Assembly: GCA_963680875.1 (NCBI GenBank)
Contig: OY804578.1
Span: forward strand, 99,787,689 to 99,851,688
Source: Bathymodiolus brooksi
Lineage: Eukaryota > Mollusca > Bivalvia > Mytilida > Modiolidae
DNA length: 64,000 nt
Direction of reading: 5' to 3'
How positions within the stretch are numbered: position 1 is the first letter of the stretch; each line of letters begins with the position of its first letter. This document shows positions 20,209 through 31,529 of this stretch, piece by piece. Both the position numbers and the translations under genes were made by a program. The notes beneath the pieces were generated by a model. It was not told the DNA's origin. It saw only the letters and a list, made by a program, of their open reading frames with translations, and searched no databases.

Positions 20209-22951
20209 GGGCGTTCATGATTATGTGTTTCAGGGGTATAGAGTTTGCTGGTCATGATTATGTGCTTTAGGGGTATAGAGTTTGCTGGTCATGATTATGT
20301 GTTTTAGGGGTATAGAGTTTGCTGGTCATGATTATGTGTTTTAGGGGTATAGAGTTTGCTGGTCATGATTAAGTGTTTCAGGGGTATAGAGTTTGCTGGT
20401 CATGATTATGTGTTTTAGGGGTATAGAGTTTGCTGGTCATGATTATGTGTTTTAGGGGTATAGAGTTTGCTGGTCATGATTATGTGTTTTAGGGGTATAG
20501 AGTTTGCTGGTCATGATTATGTGCTTTAGGGGTATATAGTTTGCTGGTCATGATTATGTGTTTTAGGGGTATAGAGTTTGCTGGACATGATTAAGTGTTT
20601 CAGGGGTATAGAGTTTGCTGGTCATGATTATGTGTTTTAGGGGTATAGAGTTTGCTGGTCATGATTATGTGTTTTAGGGGTATAGAGTTTGCTGGTCATG
20701 ATTATGTGTTTTAGGGGTATAGAGTTTGCTGGTCATGATTATGTGTTTTAGGGGTATAGAGTTTGCTGGTCATGATTATGTGCTTTAGGGGAATAGAGTT
20801 TGCTGGTCATGATTATGTGTTTTAGGGGTATAGAGTTTGCTGGTCATGATTATGTGTTTTAGGGGTATAGAGTTTGCTGGTCATGATTATGTGTTTTAGG
20901 GGTATAGAGTTTGCTGGTCATGATTATGTGTTTTAGGGGTATAGAGTTTGCTGGTCATGATTATGTGTTTTAGGGGTATAGAGTTTGCTGGTCATGATTA
21001 TGTGTTTTAGGGGTATAGAGTTTGCTGGTCATGATTATGTGTTTTAGGGGTATAGAGTTTGCTGGTCATGATTATGTGTTTTAGGGGTATAGAGTTTGCT
21101 GGTCATGATTATGTGTTTTAGGGGTATAGAGTTTGCTGGTCATGATTATGTGTTTTAGGGGTATAGAGTTTGCTGGTCATGATTATGTGCTTTAGGGGTA
21201 TAGAGTTTGCTGGTCATGATTATGTGCTTTAGGGGTATAGAGTTTGCTGGTCATGATTATGTGTTTTAGGGGTATAGAGTTTGCTGGTCATGATTATGTG
21301 CTTTAGGGGTATAGAGTTTGCTGGTCATGATTATGTGCTTTAGGGGTATAGAGTTTGCTGGTCATGATTATGTGTTTTAGGGGTATAGAGTTTGCTGGTC
21401 ATGATTATGTGCTTTAGGGGTATAGAGTTTGCTGGTCATGATTATGTGCTTTAGGGGTATAGAGTTTGCTGGTCATGATTATGTGCTTTAGGGGTATAGA
21501 GTTTGCTGGTCATGATTATGTGTTTTAGGGGGATAGAGTTTGCTGGTCATGATTATGTGTTTTAGGGGTATAGAGTTTGCTGGTCATGATTATGTGTTTT
21601 AGGGGTATAGAGTTTGCTGGTCATGATTATGTGTTTTAGGGGTATAGAGTTTGCTGGTCATGATTATGTGTTTTAGGGGTATAGAGTTTGCTGGTCATGA
21701 TTATGTGCTTTAGGGGTATAGAGTTTGCTGGTCATGATTATGTGCTTTAGGGGTATAGAGTTTGCTGGTCATGATTATGTGCTTTAGGGGTATAGAGTTT
21801 GCTGGTCATGATTATGTGTTTTAGGGGTATAGAGTTTGCTGGTCATGATTATGTGTTTTAGGGGTATAGAGTTTGCTGGTCATGATTATGTGTTTTAGGG
21901 GTATAGAGTTTGCTGGTCATGATTATGTGTTTTAGGGGTATAGAGTTTGCTGGTCATGATTATGTGTTTTAGGGGTATAGAGTTTGCTGGTCATGATTAT
22001 GTGTTTTAGGGGTATAGAGTTTGCTGGTCATGATTATGTGCTTTAGGGGTATAGAGTTTGCTGGTCATGATTATGTGCTTTAGGGGTATAGAGTTTGCTG
22101 GTCATGATTATGTGTTTTAGGGGTATAGAGTTTGCTGGTCATGATTATGTGCTTTAGGGGTATAGAGTTTGCTGGTCATGATTATGTGTTTTAGGGGTAT
22201 AGAGTTTGCTGGACATGATTATGTGTTTTAGGGGTATAGAGTTTGCTGGACATGATTATGTGTTTTAGGGGTATAGAGTTTGCTGGACATGATTATGTGT
22301 TTTAGGGGTATAGAGTTTGCTGGACATGATTATGTGTTTTAGGGGTATAGAGTTTGCTGGACATGATTATGTGTTTTAGGGGTATAGAGTTTGCTGGACA
22401 TGATTATGTGTTTTAGGGGTATAGAGTTTGCTGGACATGATTATGTGTTTTAGGGGTATAGAGTTTGCTGGACATGATTATGTGTTTTAGGGGTATAGAG
22501 TTTGCTGGACATGATTATGTGTTTTAGGGGAATAGAGTTTGCTGGACATGATTATGTGTTTTAGGGGTATAGAGTTTGCTGGACATGATTATGTGTTTTA
22601 GGGGTATAGAGTTTGCTGGTCATGATTATGTGTTTTAGGGGTATAGAGTTTGCTAGACATGATTAAGTGTTTCAGGGGTATAGAGTTTGCTGGTCATGAT
22701 TATGTGTTTTAGGGGTATAGAGTTTGCTGGTCATGATTATGTGTTTTAGGGGTATAGAGTTTGCTGGTCATGATTATGTGTTTTAGGGGTATAGAGTTTG
22801 CTGGTCATGATTAAGTGTTTTAGGGGTATAGAGTTTGCTGGTCATGATTAAGTGTTTTAGGGGTATAGAGTTTGCTGGTCATGATTAAGTGTTTTAGGGG
22901 TATAGAGTTTGCTGGTCATGATTAAGTGTTTTAGGGGTATAGAGTTTGCTC
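20209..22951 (+). repeat. 37-bp minisatellite, about 74 copies
   Basis: Unit of 37 bp running GTATAGAGTTTGCTGGTCAT then GATTATGTGTTTTAGGG, with starts at 20236 and 20273. Variants: GTGCTTTAG or GTGTTTTAG, GATTAAGTG, and GGACATG in place of GGTCATG. The GGACATG variant fills an almost unbroken block at about 22210-22610, a sign of local unit spreading, and GATTAAGTG units cluster at both ends. It has the same unit length as the satellite at 3-11.9 kb but no visible sequence relation to it. Confidence 0.96.
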
Positions 22952-23000
22952 TTTCTGCTATTTTTCTATTAGATTTTAGAAATGTTCCGACAGTTTAGTT
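22952..23000 (+). mobile_element. Right flank of the Fam-B element
   Basis: CTCTTTCTGCTATTTTTCTA and AGATTTTAGAAATGTTCCGA line up with 14731-14785 (CTCTTTCTACGATTTTGATA, TTTTGGAATTGTTTCGAT) and with 67-101. It completes the frame around the array. Confidence 0.7.
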
Positions 23001-23127
23001 TTGTTGTTGTTTTTTTTGGGGGTGTTTTTTGTTTTTGTTTTTGTTTTTGTTTTTCATTTTGTTATTTATTTTGTTATTTATTCTATACCTACAACGAAGA
23101 AACTAACGACAATGTAAGAAAACATTG

Positions 23128-23195
23128 GGGTATTATGGTGTTTAACGCCACTTTCAGCAATATTTCAGTTATGTCGTGGCAGTTAGTAGGAAAAC
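23128..23195 (-). mobile_element. SINE 3' tail fragment, reverse
   Basis: TATGGTGTTTAACGCCACTT, CAGCAATATTTCAGTTATGT and CGTGGCAGT are the reversed SINE tail. It is truncated before the head. It follows a run of TTTTTG repeats at 23026-23055. Confidence 0.72.
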
Positions 23196-24290
23196 ACATA
23201 TGTTTCTGTTCATCAGAATATAACAAATTTCAGTAATCGGCAAAGACATCGTTGAGAATCTCCAAAGGACATTTAAAGTGTAACCTTAATGACACAAGAT
23301 ATTCTTAATACAAGATACAGGAAAAACAGCAGATGTAAAAATTGAAGATAAAAATTTCAATACTTCACGGGAGGTGTCTGGAACAAGTCTTGTTTCTCAG
23401 TCAGACACTGGTGCTATTATTGTTGTAGGCAAACACATACAGACTTAAATCATTTAATGAGATAATATTGCTACACAATGTCATCTGTAATGTGATCGTA
23501 TTTTAAACATGTTCTTTCAGCTTGTATTTAAATGTAGAATTAGATGTTGAAAACAAATTAAGTGTTTTCTAGACTGTTGCATATTCCAAACGAAGGATGA
23601 AAATCAAAACTCGTCAAGGATAACGTTTACTTTTAGATATAAAGAAAATCATGTTTGTAGTGATCGGTTAAACTTTAACTTTTCTTTAACATTAATGATT
23701 TTTCGCTTGCAAAAATTGTTGGAAGGGGGAGGGATTTTGACAATCCTCAGGGACTAATTCCTTTACGTATTTTCCTTGTATTATATCATTATATGTTTGC
23801 TATATGTTATGGGTCATTTCTCTTATTCTTATAGAAATACATACGTAATAATCGAAATGCACAATGGTATCATCCAACAAAATAGGAATTTCAATGGTGT
23901 AGTTAAAGAAAAGAACGTGCAACAGGTGTGAGTCAACATCCTAAGCGACAACAACAGAAACAAACCACCCGTCTAACCCACCTTACATTTACAACACAAA
24001 GAATAAACAGAATGTATAATACATGTAATAAAACATACTAAATTTAGTGTTTAAAACTGTAACAACACTTCATTTATAAATATATCAATATAACAGTATG
24101 TTTTGAATTAGAACATCTGATAAAAGTTCATTACCAAACCTTGTCAACAAAGCGTGTGTGTAGTGTCTTTGTTGTCGCTTTATTTGTACATGTATATACA
24201 TAACAAGTTTGTCTATAGGAGGACAATATTATTTGTGTTCTTAAAGGTGTAATATGTAACGAAAACAAATATTGCAACATAATCTCCTGA
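23196..24290. other. AT-rich spacer
   Basis: No gene, RNA or shared repeat is recognised in this stretch. Confidence 0.4.
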
Positions 24291-24298
24291 TCAAATTT

Positions 24299-24512
24299 GA
24301 ACCTATAAAACCGTAGATATCTAACTTAGAGCGCACGACGCCGCACGAGGTCGCATTTCTGTAAAAAAAAATTAATCAGGTAATATTGTAATGCCAAATA
24401 ATTTAAGTCTTTGGGAGTAAATAAATCAAAAGGCCTAAATAGGGTAACCAAAATCTGCTAATATTAGTTATACCTGTGAAGGAAGAAGAACTTTAGTGTT
24501 AATAAATTACAT
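24299..24512 (+). mobile_element. Fam-A element, array-free copy
   Basis: CCGTAGATATCTAACTTAGA then GCGCACGACG open the element, GCCAAATAATTTAAGTCTTT and CAAAAGGCCTAAATAGGGTA are its middle. At 24455-24493 there is one diverged unit equivalent (TTATACCTGTGAAGGAAGAA then GAACTTTAG). It is the second single-unit Fam-A copy in the window. Confidence 0.65.
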
Positions 24513-24573
24513 TATTTCATACTTTCCAAAAATAACTGATTTACCAACGTAATATTAATACTTATTTAACTGC

Positions 24574-25300
24574 ATGGAGTATTCGTACAAATACCACACT
24601 ATTGGGGACGGTATTAATATTGATAATTGTTTTTTTTTTCTCTCGAATATTGTAGGATTATTTCAACAATCTGTCCCAATTATTTCATATACTTATACCA
24701 CACATATTGAAGCAAAAATGTTAAGCTATAAACATGCAATGCAGATTTCCAATATCGACGACTAATCCACCCGACTGCACCCGTGCTACTTCCCATTCCA
24801 TATATATATAATCTCACTGACCGCGTTATTACACATTATTATCAATGATGTCAGCAAAAGGCGAAATCCATCGGTTTGGAAATATAACTTTAAATTACCT
24901 ATGGATTCAGTGGAGGATTATGCAAGGGCTGTTAAAGAAAAAAGAGGTCAATATCCTCTCCGAATGGCTTAAATCAGTGATGTCGATAATGCATGTAAGA
25001 TTCAAGAATCTTAATGGGTCAATGAACACTAATTGTCATAACTTGTGTCCAATCCTATTTGCTAATATTTTGAGCAAATAATATATGTTTAAATTAATGA
25101 ACACTAATTCTACTTTTAACTTCAAAGACTCAGATATTTCAAAACATATCTTCAATCGTCATGACATGTATGTTGTTGTTCCAGTTGACAAGACCCTAAA
25201 TAATATTGAGTTTGTATATAAATGGGTCATTTTAAAAAAATGTCTCCTTTTGAAATTGCAAGGTTGAAAAAAACAACAATTTGCTTAAATCATCATATTT
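24574..25300 (+). pseudogene. Decayed retroelement ORF (reverse-transcriptase-type, N-terminal part)
   Basis: Three frames carry consecutive pieces of one protein. The first, to 24763, contains PIISYTYTTHIEAKMLSYK and NIDD. A shifted frame from about 24753 reads NPPDCTRATSHS. The frame from 24845 contains LSEWLKSVMSIMHVRFKNLN, and that from 25085 contains DMYVVVPVDKTLNNIEFVYK. From memory, this order (SYxYT, NPPDC, LSEW...KSV, YVVVPADK..NN) occurs just before the reverse-transcriptase domain of mollusc and cnidarian retroelement proteins, probably Penelope-like. Frameshifts and stops show it is dead. The catalytic RT core is not visible downstream. Family placement needs a search. Confidence 0.55.
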
Positions 25301-25780
25301 ATTAAACGAAAAAAACAAATGATACTTCTTGAACAACATACTAAAATATGCAATCTTAATGACATTATATGATAATATTATTGACAAATTTTCGACAGAT
25401 GGTGCATTATTTTGTCTATCCTGTTACCAAAGTCAAGAGAACTTTTTGACTATTAAGAGACAAAATGTGTAAAATATGTAACTTATTTCTCAAAGATATG
25501 TTAGTGGTCTTTCAGAAAACAATTTAAAAATATTTCTTTGCAGTAACAAAATAAAAATGTACTTCAATATTGCGTCCTGAAAAAAACAACTAAACATAGA
25601 TTTTTGATTGCTGTAAAAACGACTACAGGCAATACAAATCCAATTGAAGCACTTCCTAACATTCAGTTTATATTTGTCTTTTGAATCAATCTAATATGAA
25701 GTGCCTTTGTTACATATATTTTAGTAAAACGATACTTTTAATATAGCAACAGGAACGGACATCTACGGTATCCTGTTACT
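25301..25780. other. AT-rich spacer after the pseudogene
   Basis: It may hold further decayed retroelement sequence, but no motif can be read. A lone TCTATCCTGTTACCAAAG at about 25418 resembles a unit of the 21-bp array. Confidence 0.4.
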
Positions 25781-25789
25781 TTTATTGTC

Positions 25790-26160
25790 TATGATGTTAC
25801 CAATGAACGGTATGGCATATTATGTCCGATTAATGGTCAGTATGCAGACGTTGTTCACTTAAATTACATGTGAAGTGTGAAATGTTTCACACCTTGTAAT
25901 TAAAGTACATATCATAACACACTTTCAACTATTTGATCAAGTTAGCAGATACATAATTATCTATCCTGTTACCAAATCAGTCTGTCCTGTTACCAATGAA
26001 CGATATGGCATATTATGTCGGGTTAATTGAGAGTATATAAGACGTTTTTTACTTAAGTTACATGTGAAATATTAAATGTTTCACACCTTGTAATTAAAGT
26101 ATATACCATAAAGCACTTTCAACTATATGATTAGGTTTACAGATACATAATTATCTATCC
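25790..26160 (+). repeat. 193-bp direct duplication
   Basis: CAATGAACGGTATGGCATAT at 25801 recurs as CAATGAACGATATGGCATAT at 25994. Both copies continue through TTCACACCTTGTAATTAAAG, CACTTTCAACTAT and ACATAATTATCTATCCTGTT. The second copy leads straight into the 21-bp array, whose unit is the last part of this duplicated sequence. Confidence 0.85.
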
Positions 26161-26697
26161 TGTTACCAGATCTGTCTATCCTGTTACCAAATCAGTATAT
26201 CCTGTTACCAGATCTGTCTATCCTGTTACCAAATCAGTCTATCCTGTTACCAGATCTGTCTATCCTGTTACCAGATCTGTCTATCCTGTTACCAGATCAG
26301 TTTATCCTGTTACCAGATCAGTCTATCCTGTTACCCGATCAGTCTATCCTGTTACCAGATCAGTCTATCCTGTTACTCGATCTGTCTATCCTGTTACCAG
26401 ATCTGTCTATCCTGTTACCAGATCAGTTTATCCTGTTACCAGATCAGTCTATCCTGTTACTCGATCTGTCTATCCTGTTACCAGATCTGTCTATCCTGTT
26501 ACCAGATCAGTCTATCCTGTTACCAGATCTGTCTATCCTGTTACCAGATCAGTCTATCCTGTTACCAGATCTGTCTATCCTGTTACCAGATCTGTCTATC
26601 CTGTTACCAGATCTGTCTATCCTGTTACCAAATCAGTCTATCCTGTTACCAGATCTGTCTATCCTGGTACCAGATCTGTCTATCCCGTTACTTTATT
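26152..26697 (+). repeat. 21-bp tandem array, about 26 copies
   Basis: Unit CTGTCTATCCTGTTACCAGAT (21 bases; written here as CTGTCTATCCTGTTACCAGA plus T), with ATCAGT or ATCTGT and TTACC, TTACT or TTACCC variants. Single units precede the array at 25418 and 25960, and the inverse motifs GGTAACAGAATAGAG at 26700, GGTAACATGATAGAC at 26873 and GGTAACAGGATACAG at 27062 follow it. Array and inverse motifs could pair. Confidence 0.92.
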
Positions 26698-27530
26698 CAT
26701 GGTAACAGAATAGAGAGAAACAGGATAGACAAATTTATATGTTTATTGATGCTGTAGTGAAATAACTACTCCCCGTAAATCGGTGTTTGCTTTTTTGGTG
26801 TAGCGTTCTTTGTTTCCAAACAGTTAGAGACCCTTTTAAGGATGTAATTTCGTGTTTAGGTATACATTTGTTGGTAACATGATAGACATTTTAAAAGAGT
26901 ACGCTCTCATTTTTATTTACTTTTCTTGTTATAATTTTGTTCCCGTGTCTTCTAACGTTCTAACGTTCTGGTTGCCATTTTGAAGACGCTGTGTACTTAT
27001 GACGTCATCATAGAAGAGTTCCGTATTTGCAGGGAGAAATCATTGTTGTGGATCTTGTATCGGTAACAGGATACAGAACAGACTTACATTTCGTGGACGC
27101 CAGCATAATTTTGTTTTTTTTTATAAACAAATACAAAAATAACTTCAAGACTTTATTTTCTTGTTAAAATTCATTTAAAAACGATTGAAATAATTCATTT
27201 TGCCGATCTGAAAACATACTAAAAATCATTGAAAATTTAAGTGCAAACATGACACCCTCATCCCGGACACTCATAAATTGCGCAAAAAATGAGTTTTAAA
27301 ATTATTTTATTTTGAGTTAATAGGAGAAAATCGTATTCATTTTAGATGTGCCGACTCGAAAATAATGCGAACTTTTGCTTAAACACGAAAAATTAATGCT
27401 TTCGTATCAACATATTTTTTTAGCATAGGTGGACAGGAAAAGCGACATTTTTTTTTAAAATAACCCATATAATAAACATTGCATGACTGCTTATTGAGGA
27501 AACTTGATGTTCATAATTCAATTAACAATG
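26698..27530. other. AT-rich spacer with inverse 21-bp motifs
   Basis: Apart from the inverse array motifs noted with the array, nothing is recognised. TTCTAACGTTCTAACGTTCT at about 26949 is a tiny duplication. Confidence 0.4.
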
Positions 27531-27535
27531 CTAGT

Positions 27536-27768
27536 GTGTCAAGAAGAGTTTGAATATACCAAAGGGGTAATCAGAATCCGTAAATCGAAGAAGGACAATC
27601 AATACAATGGACAAAAGAAAAAGGACTAAAGGACAAACAACAATCTACAAAATACTACACAGAAAAGAAAAGGTCGAGCAACACGAACCCCACTAAAAAA
27701 CGGGGATGAACTCAGCTGCCCCGGAAGTGTTAGCAGTTCCTGCTACACTAATGTCAAAAGATGAAATC
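27536..27768 (+). mobile_element. Fam-C element
   Basis: AAGAGTTTGAATATACCAAA, GGGGTAATCAGAATCCG, AAGAAGGACAATCAATACAA and GGGGATGAACTCAGCTGCCC are the Fam-C blocks in order, ending at GTTAGCAGTTCCTGCTACAC. It holds one unit of the segment that is tandemly repeated at 31.7 kb. The foldback element begins immediately after. Confidence 0.7.
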
Positions 27769-27770
27769 CT

Positions 27771-29066
27771 GGGGCCGTGTTAACAAAGGTGTGTTAGGAC
27801 TAAGACGTGTCTTAGGATGGTCTTATGACATATCGTTGTCCTAAGTCGGGTTAATGAAAGTATCCTAAATTGCGATATGTCCTTAAATTTATCCTAAAGT
27901 TGGGACACCCAAAATATGTGTCCTAAGAGTGTTTTTAGATAAATTCGGGCTTCTTTTTCTGCTCATTTTGGTACAGAAGTACAGAATGTTTTACACGAAA
28001 CAGTTACGTACAAAATAATGGACAGACAAAGTTTAACTTTCAATTTATAAAAAAAAATCTGCGCGTTTTTATCCATTAACCCTTTTGAATAACTGATGAT
28101 GTGACACGTAGACATCTTGAAAACAGCTCACTTGGCTAAAAGTTTAATGTAAAGTACACGTATTGATTAAAATTTACCATCACTTTCATTGATATTATTT
28201 TATTAAATTATTATCAGATTTTATTAGGTCTATATACATTTCTTATCTAAAATTCACAATTAAATCAATGTAATATATAAATAAAATAAAATTTAATCTT
28301 ATTATTTTTTTATTTTTTTTTATGTGAACTTTTGCGTAACACATTAATGTTTGTAGCATTTATATTTATATTATTCTTTCTTTACACAAATCAGCTCGTA
28401 TTCATATTTACGATTATGTCTAGGATCATCCTAAACGAAGATAGTGCTGAGCTAATTTGTGAAAAGAAAGAATAATATAAATATAAATGCTACAATCATT
28501 AATGTGTTACGCAAAAGTTCACATAAAAAATAGAATAATAAGATTAAATTTTATTTTATTTATATATTACATTGATTTAATTGTGATTTTTAGATAAGAA
28601 ATGTATATTAACCTAATAAAATCTGATAATAATTTAATAAAATAATATCAATGAAAGTGAAGGTAAATTTTAATCAATACGTGTACTTTACTTTAAACTT
28701 TTAGCCAAGTGAGCTGTTTTCAAGATGTCAACGTGTCACATCAATTAGTTATTCAAAAGGGTTAAAGTATAAAAACGCAATTTTTTTTTTATAAATTGAA
28801 TGTAAAACGTTGTCTGTCCATTATTTTGAACGTAATTGTTCCGTGTAATACATTCTTTACTTCTGTACCAAAATGAGCAGAAAAAGAAGCCCGAATTTAT
28901 CTAAAAACACTCTTAGGACACATATTTTGGTGTCCTAACTTTAGGATAAATTTAAGGACATATCGCAATTTAGGACACTTTCATTAACCCGATTTAGGAC
29001 AAAGATATGTCATAAGACCATCCTAAGACACGCCTTAGTCCTAAGACACATTTGTTAACACCGCCC
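27771..29066. mobile_element. Foldback element, 1.3 kb, arms over 600 bp
   Basis: The left end GGGCCGTGTTAACAAAGGTG is mirrored by the right end, which reverse-complemented starts GGGCGGTGTTAACAAATGTG. Complementarity continues inward through GACATATCG, ATTCGGGCTTCTTTTTCTGC, AACAGCTCACTTGGCTAAAA and GCGTAACACATTAATG. The arms run to about 28397 and 28449, leaving a loop of about 50 bases. Arms are near-identical apart from small indels and substitutions. The outer 160 bp of each arm hold about six TTAGGA/TCCTAA motifs, typical of subterminal binding sites. No transposase. It abuts a SINE tail (29069), so it probably inserted there. No clear target duplication. Confidence 0.9.
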
Positions 29067-29068
29067 AT

Positions 29069-29118
29069 GGTGTTTAACGCCAGTTTCAACAATATTTCAG
29101 TTATATCATGGCGGTCTT
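29069..29118 (-). mobile_element. SINE 3' tail fragment, reverse
   Basis: GGTGTTTAACGCCAGTTTCA, ACAATATTTCAGTTATATCA and TGGCGGTC are the reversed SINE tail, cut at the foldback element boundary. Confidence 0.75.
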
Positions 29119-29279
29119 ACTTATAGGAAATTATAAATGCTAAAATGCTTGTAGCAAAACAATTGTACATTAAAACATTAAAATCAAAATAAATATATAA
29201 ATATTTATTATAATTCCATCAAAATACAACATGAAAATTGTGCAATAAAATGAAGACACCATCAGAACAGTTCTAAAAT

Positions 29280-29640
29280 ATAATCGAAAAATCTTGACCG
29301 CTCACTTTCCTGGCTTGGTACAATAAAAAATAAAAAGGTGTGGGGTTAAATAAACGATAAAGAAAACCGATGGGGCAATCGAGAACGGACAATCCAGACA
29401 AAACTAACAACATTGGGCACACAAGACACGAAACGAGGACACACAAAACGAAAAAGCACAATATATTATGTGTTGGACATCCTAATACCAATACGCAAAC
29501 AAACACAAATAACGTAAATAAGACACGATCCTCCCAACAAAGAACCAGAGGGAAGGACGAACCGAATATCGTTTTAATGCGGAAATCGTAACGGACCTCA
29601 CAAAACGGAACTAAGAATGTAAAGACACATAATATGACAA
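29280..29640 (-). mobile_element. Fam-B fragment, reverse, with long chance frame
   Basis: On the minus strand the order is the reverse of 31120-31290: exchangeable blocks such as GATTGTCCGTTCTCGATTGC followed by TTTCTTTATCGTTTATTTAA, then AAGCCAGGAAAGTGAGCGGT. The 135-codon reverse frame 29273-29680 is hydrophobic, reading LSGLSVLDCPIGF near its end. Similar wording is encoded by other Fam-B copies (7-195 forward), so the frame reflects the repeat. I see no protein domain. Confidence 0.55.
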
Positions 29641-29945
29641 CACAAAAAACTAAAAAGATGAGCAACACGGATCTCACCAAACAAGGAGTGAACTCAAGTG
29701 CTTGCGAAGGGTAATCAATTCCTACTTCTTATAAGACACACGCCGTGTTACTCATATACAAAGCATACAGTCAAATTCGGTCTAAGTCTTGGTAGTGACA
29801 GTGGAATGAAAAAAATCTAGGTAAAAAGTAAAAGATCCATTGTCATTTGAGATATGGATATTTCGTACCGGTCAAGCAGTTCGTGATGACAACCGTAGAA
29901 TGTTTGTAGCGATGACTTCAACTCAGGAGGAGCGTAGCTTTGTTT
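29640..29945 (+). mobile_element. Fam-C element, diverged
   Basis: AGATGAGCAACACGGATCTC, GAGTGAACTCAAGTGCTTGC and GATATTTCGTACCGGTCAAG match the order of the 13.8 kb copy. It extends through a GATGACAACCGTAGAATG block equivalent to 14115-14140. Confidence 0.55.
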
Positions 29946-30400
29946 GAGTAGCTGGTTTATACAATATTCTTTCTTTCGAATCAGTCGGCATACAATATGA
30001 TTTTGTCGTTTTGTTTTAGCAGATTTGTGCCATTTACTGACAAATGTTGATAAAAATAAAATTCAAATTTTTCAAATTCAAAATTGTCATTAAACAATAC
30101 AGTTTGTGACAATTATGCAAATTATACAAATAAACATGTAACAAAGAGAACATAAAATCGACATTTTCAAGTAAACATGTTAGGTTACAATATCCTTAAT
30201 GAACATCTATATTTAATTCCATTGATTTACTTCTACAAAGCAACATCCAAATTACAGGTTAAATGTACAAAATCTATCATCATCGTGGAAAAAAATGACA
30301 GCGCATTGAAAATCTAAAATCCATAAAATATCTTTCTTTGACACGATAGATATAATAAAAACCATATGATTTCATCACTGGAAATGCAAAGTAGAACAAA
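29946..30400. other. AT-rich spacer
   Basis: No gene or shared repeat recognised. Confidence 0.4.
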
Positions 30401-30404
30401 TAAA

Positions 30405-30736
30405 AACGTAGATATCAAATTGAGTGCGCACGACGCAATTCTGGAATAACCAACATCAGATACGCTCAAAATCAAGATTGAAAAGCCAAATAATTTAAAG
30501 TTTTGGGAACAATAAAACCAAAGGGCCTAAACAGGATAGCCAAACTCGGCTACGGTCACCTATGCCTGAGGGAGAAGAACCTTTTTGAGTAATAAATATA
30601 TCTAATAAACCATGTCAGTCCCGAAACACTGAATAGTGGGCGAATGATACCCTCGAGGACTCATAGTCCACCAACAGAGGTATCGTCCCAGTGATAGTAA
30701 TAAAAACCTAGATACCAAATTTAGTGCGCATGTACA
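30405..30736 (+). mobile_element. Fam-A element, array-free reference copy
   Basis: It opens AACGTAGATATCAAATTGAG, then GTGCGCACGACGCAATTCTG, CGCTCAAAATCAAGATTGAA, AAGCCAAATAATTTAAAG and AAGGGCCTAAACAGGATAGC. A single satellite unit lies at 30550-30585 (GGTCACCTATGCCTGAGGGA, GAAGAACCTTT), followed by the 25 bases shared with the right side of the satellite. A second block, CCCTCGAGGACTCATAGTCC and AACCTAGATACCAAATTTAG, extends it to 30736. This copy is the key for reading the 3-11.9 kb array as an expansion. Confidence 0.8.
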
Positions 30737-31110
30737 TAGACGGATATGGATAAGCCAAATGATGAAACAGAAACATTTGCTGTTCTAGCCCAGAAACCCA
30801 TCCCTCAAGCACATGTTCAGATCTGGTAGCCATGATAGTAAAATGTTTCTAAGGCATCTTTTGGATGTATATCATATTGTACTGTAATTACATTTCAAAA
30901 GGTTTTTTTTTCTCGAGTCTTCTAAGAAATTTGACAAATCATAGATATTAACTATTTTTTATCAATTTTAATGAGATATATGTAAAATACTTATTAGACG
31001 AAAAGTAGAAACACGTCATAATCCTGATAGACAAAAACCACCTGTGAAACCTAGCATAAAACTAGGCTTGGTATCGTCTTTAGTTCGTCGATTAATTTTG
31101 TTTGTAAGAG
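30737..31110. other. AT-rich spacer
   Basis: Nothing recognised. Confidence 0.4.
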
Positions 31111-31114
31111 GGCT

Positions 31115-31300
31115 CATGTCTTATTTACCTTATTTGTTGTTTTGTTTTTGAATAGTGGTGTCCAACATATATGGTGCTGTGTTTTTTGTTTTGTTTGTCT
31201 TCGTCTTGCATTGGGTACCCATTGTTGCCAGTTTCTCTGGATTGCCCATTTTTGATTGCCCCTTCGGTAATCTTTTATCGAACATATCGAACTCCCACAC
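31115..31300 (+). mobile_element. Fam-B fragment
   Basis: GTCTTCGTCTTGCATTGGGT, CTCTGGATTGCCCATTTTTG and ATTGCCCCTTCGGTAATC match 1-60 and, in reverse, 29340-29450. The short frames on both strands are shadows of the repeat. Confidence 0.55.
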
Positions 31301-31529
31301 AACATGCTCTTCAGACTGGTATACAACTTTGAATGAGGAGTTGTGACGTAATCATGGCTTTAAAATATATGAAATGTTATTCAGCTAGTGCATAATTATC
31401 AAGGATTAGTTATTACCTCTGACGAAGATATACCACGATGTCCAAAAGATCTACGGACAGCTTAAGACATGTAAGTAAAAAATAGACTATTACCAGTGGG
31501 GATAAAACAGCTGCTGTTTGGTCACATCA

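Noticed and set aside
23026..23100. FCFCFCFS repeat peptide
   Set aside because: Product of a GTTTTT simple repeat.
29273..29680. 135-codon hydrophobic reverse frame, possibly a membrane protein
   Set aside because: It lies in Fam-B repeat sequence and similar wording is encoded by other Fam-B fragments. The hydrophobicity is what T-rich sequence gives.
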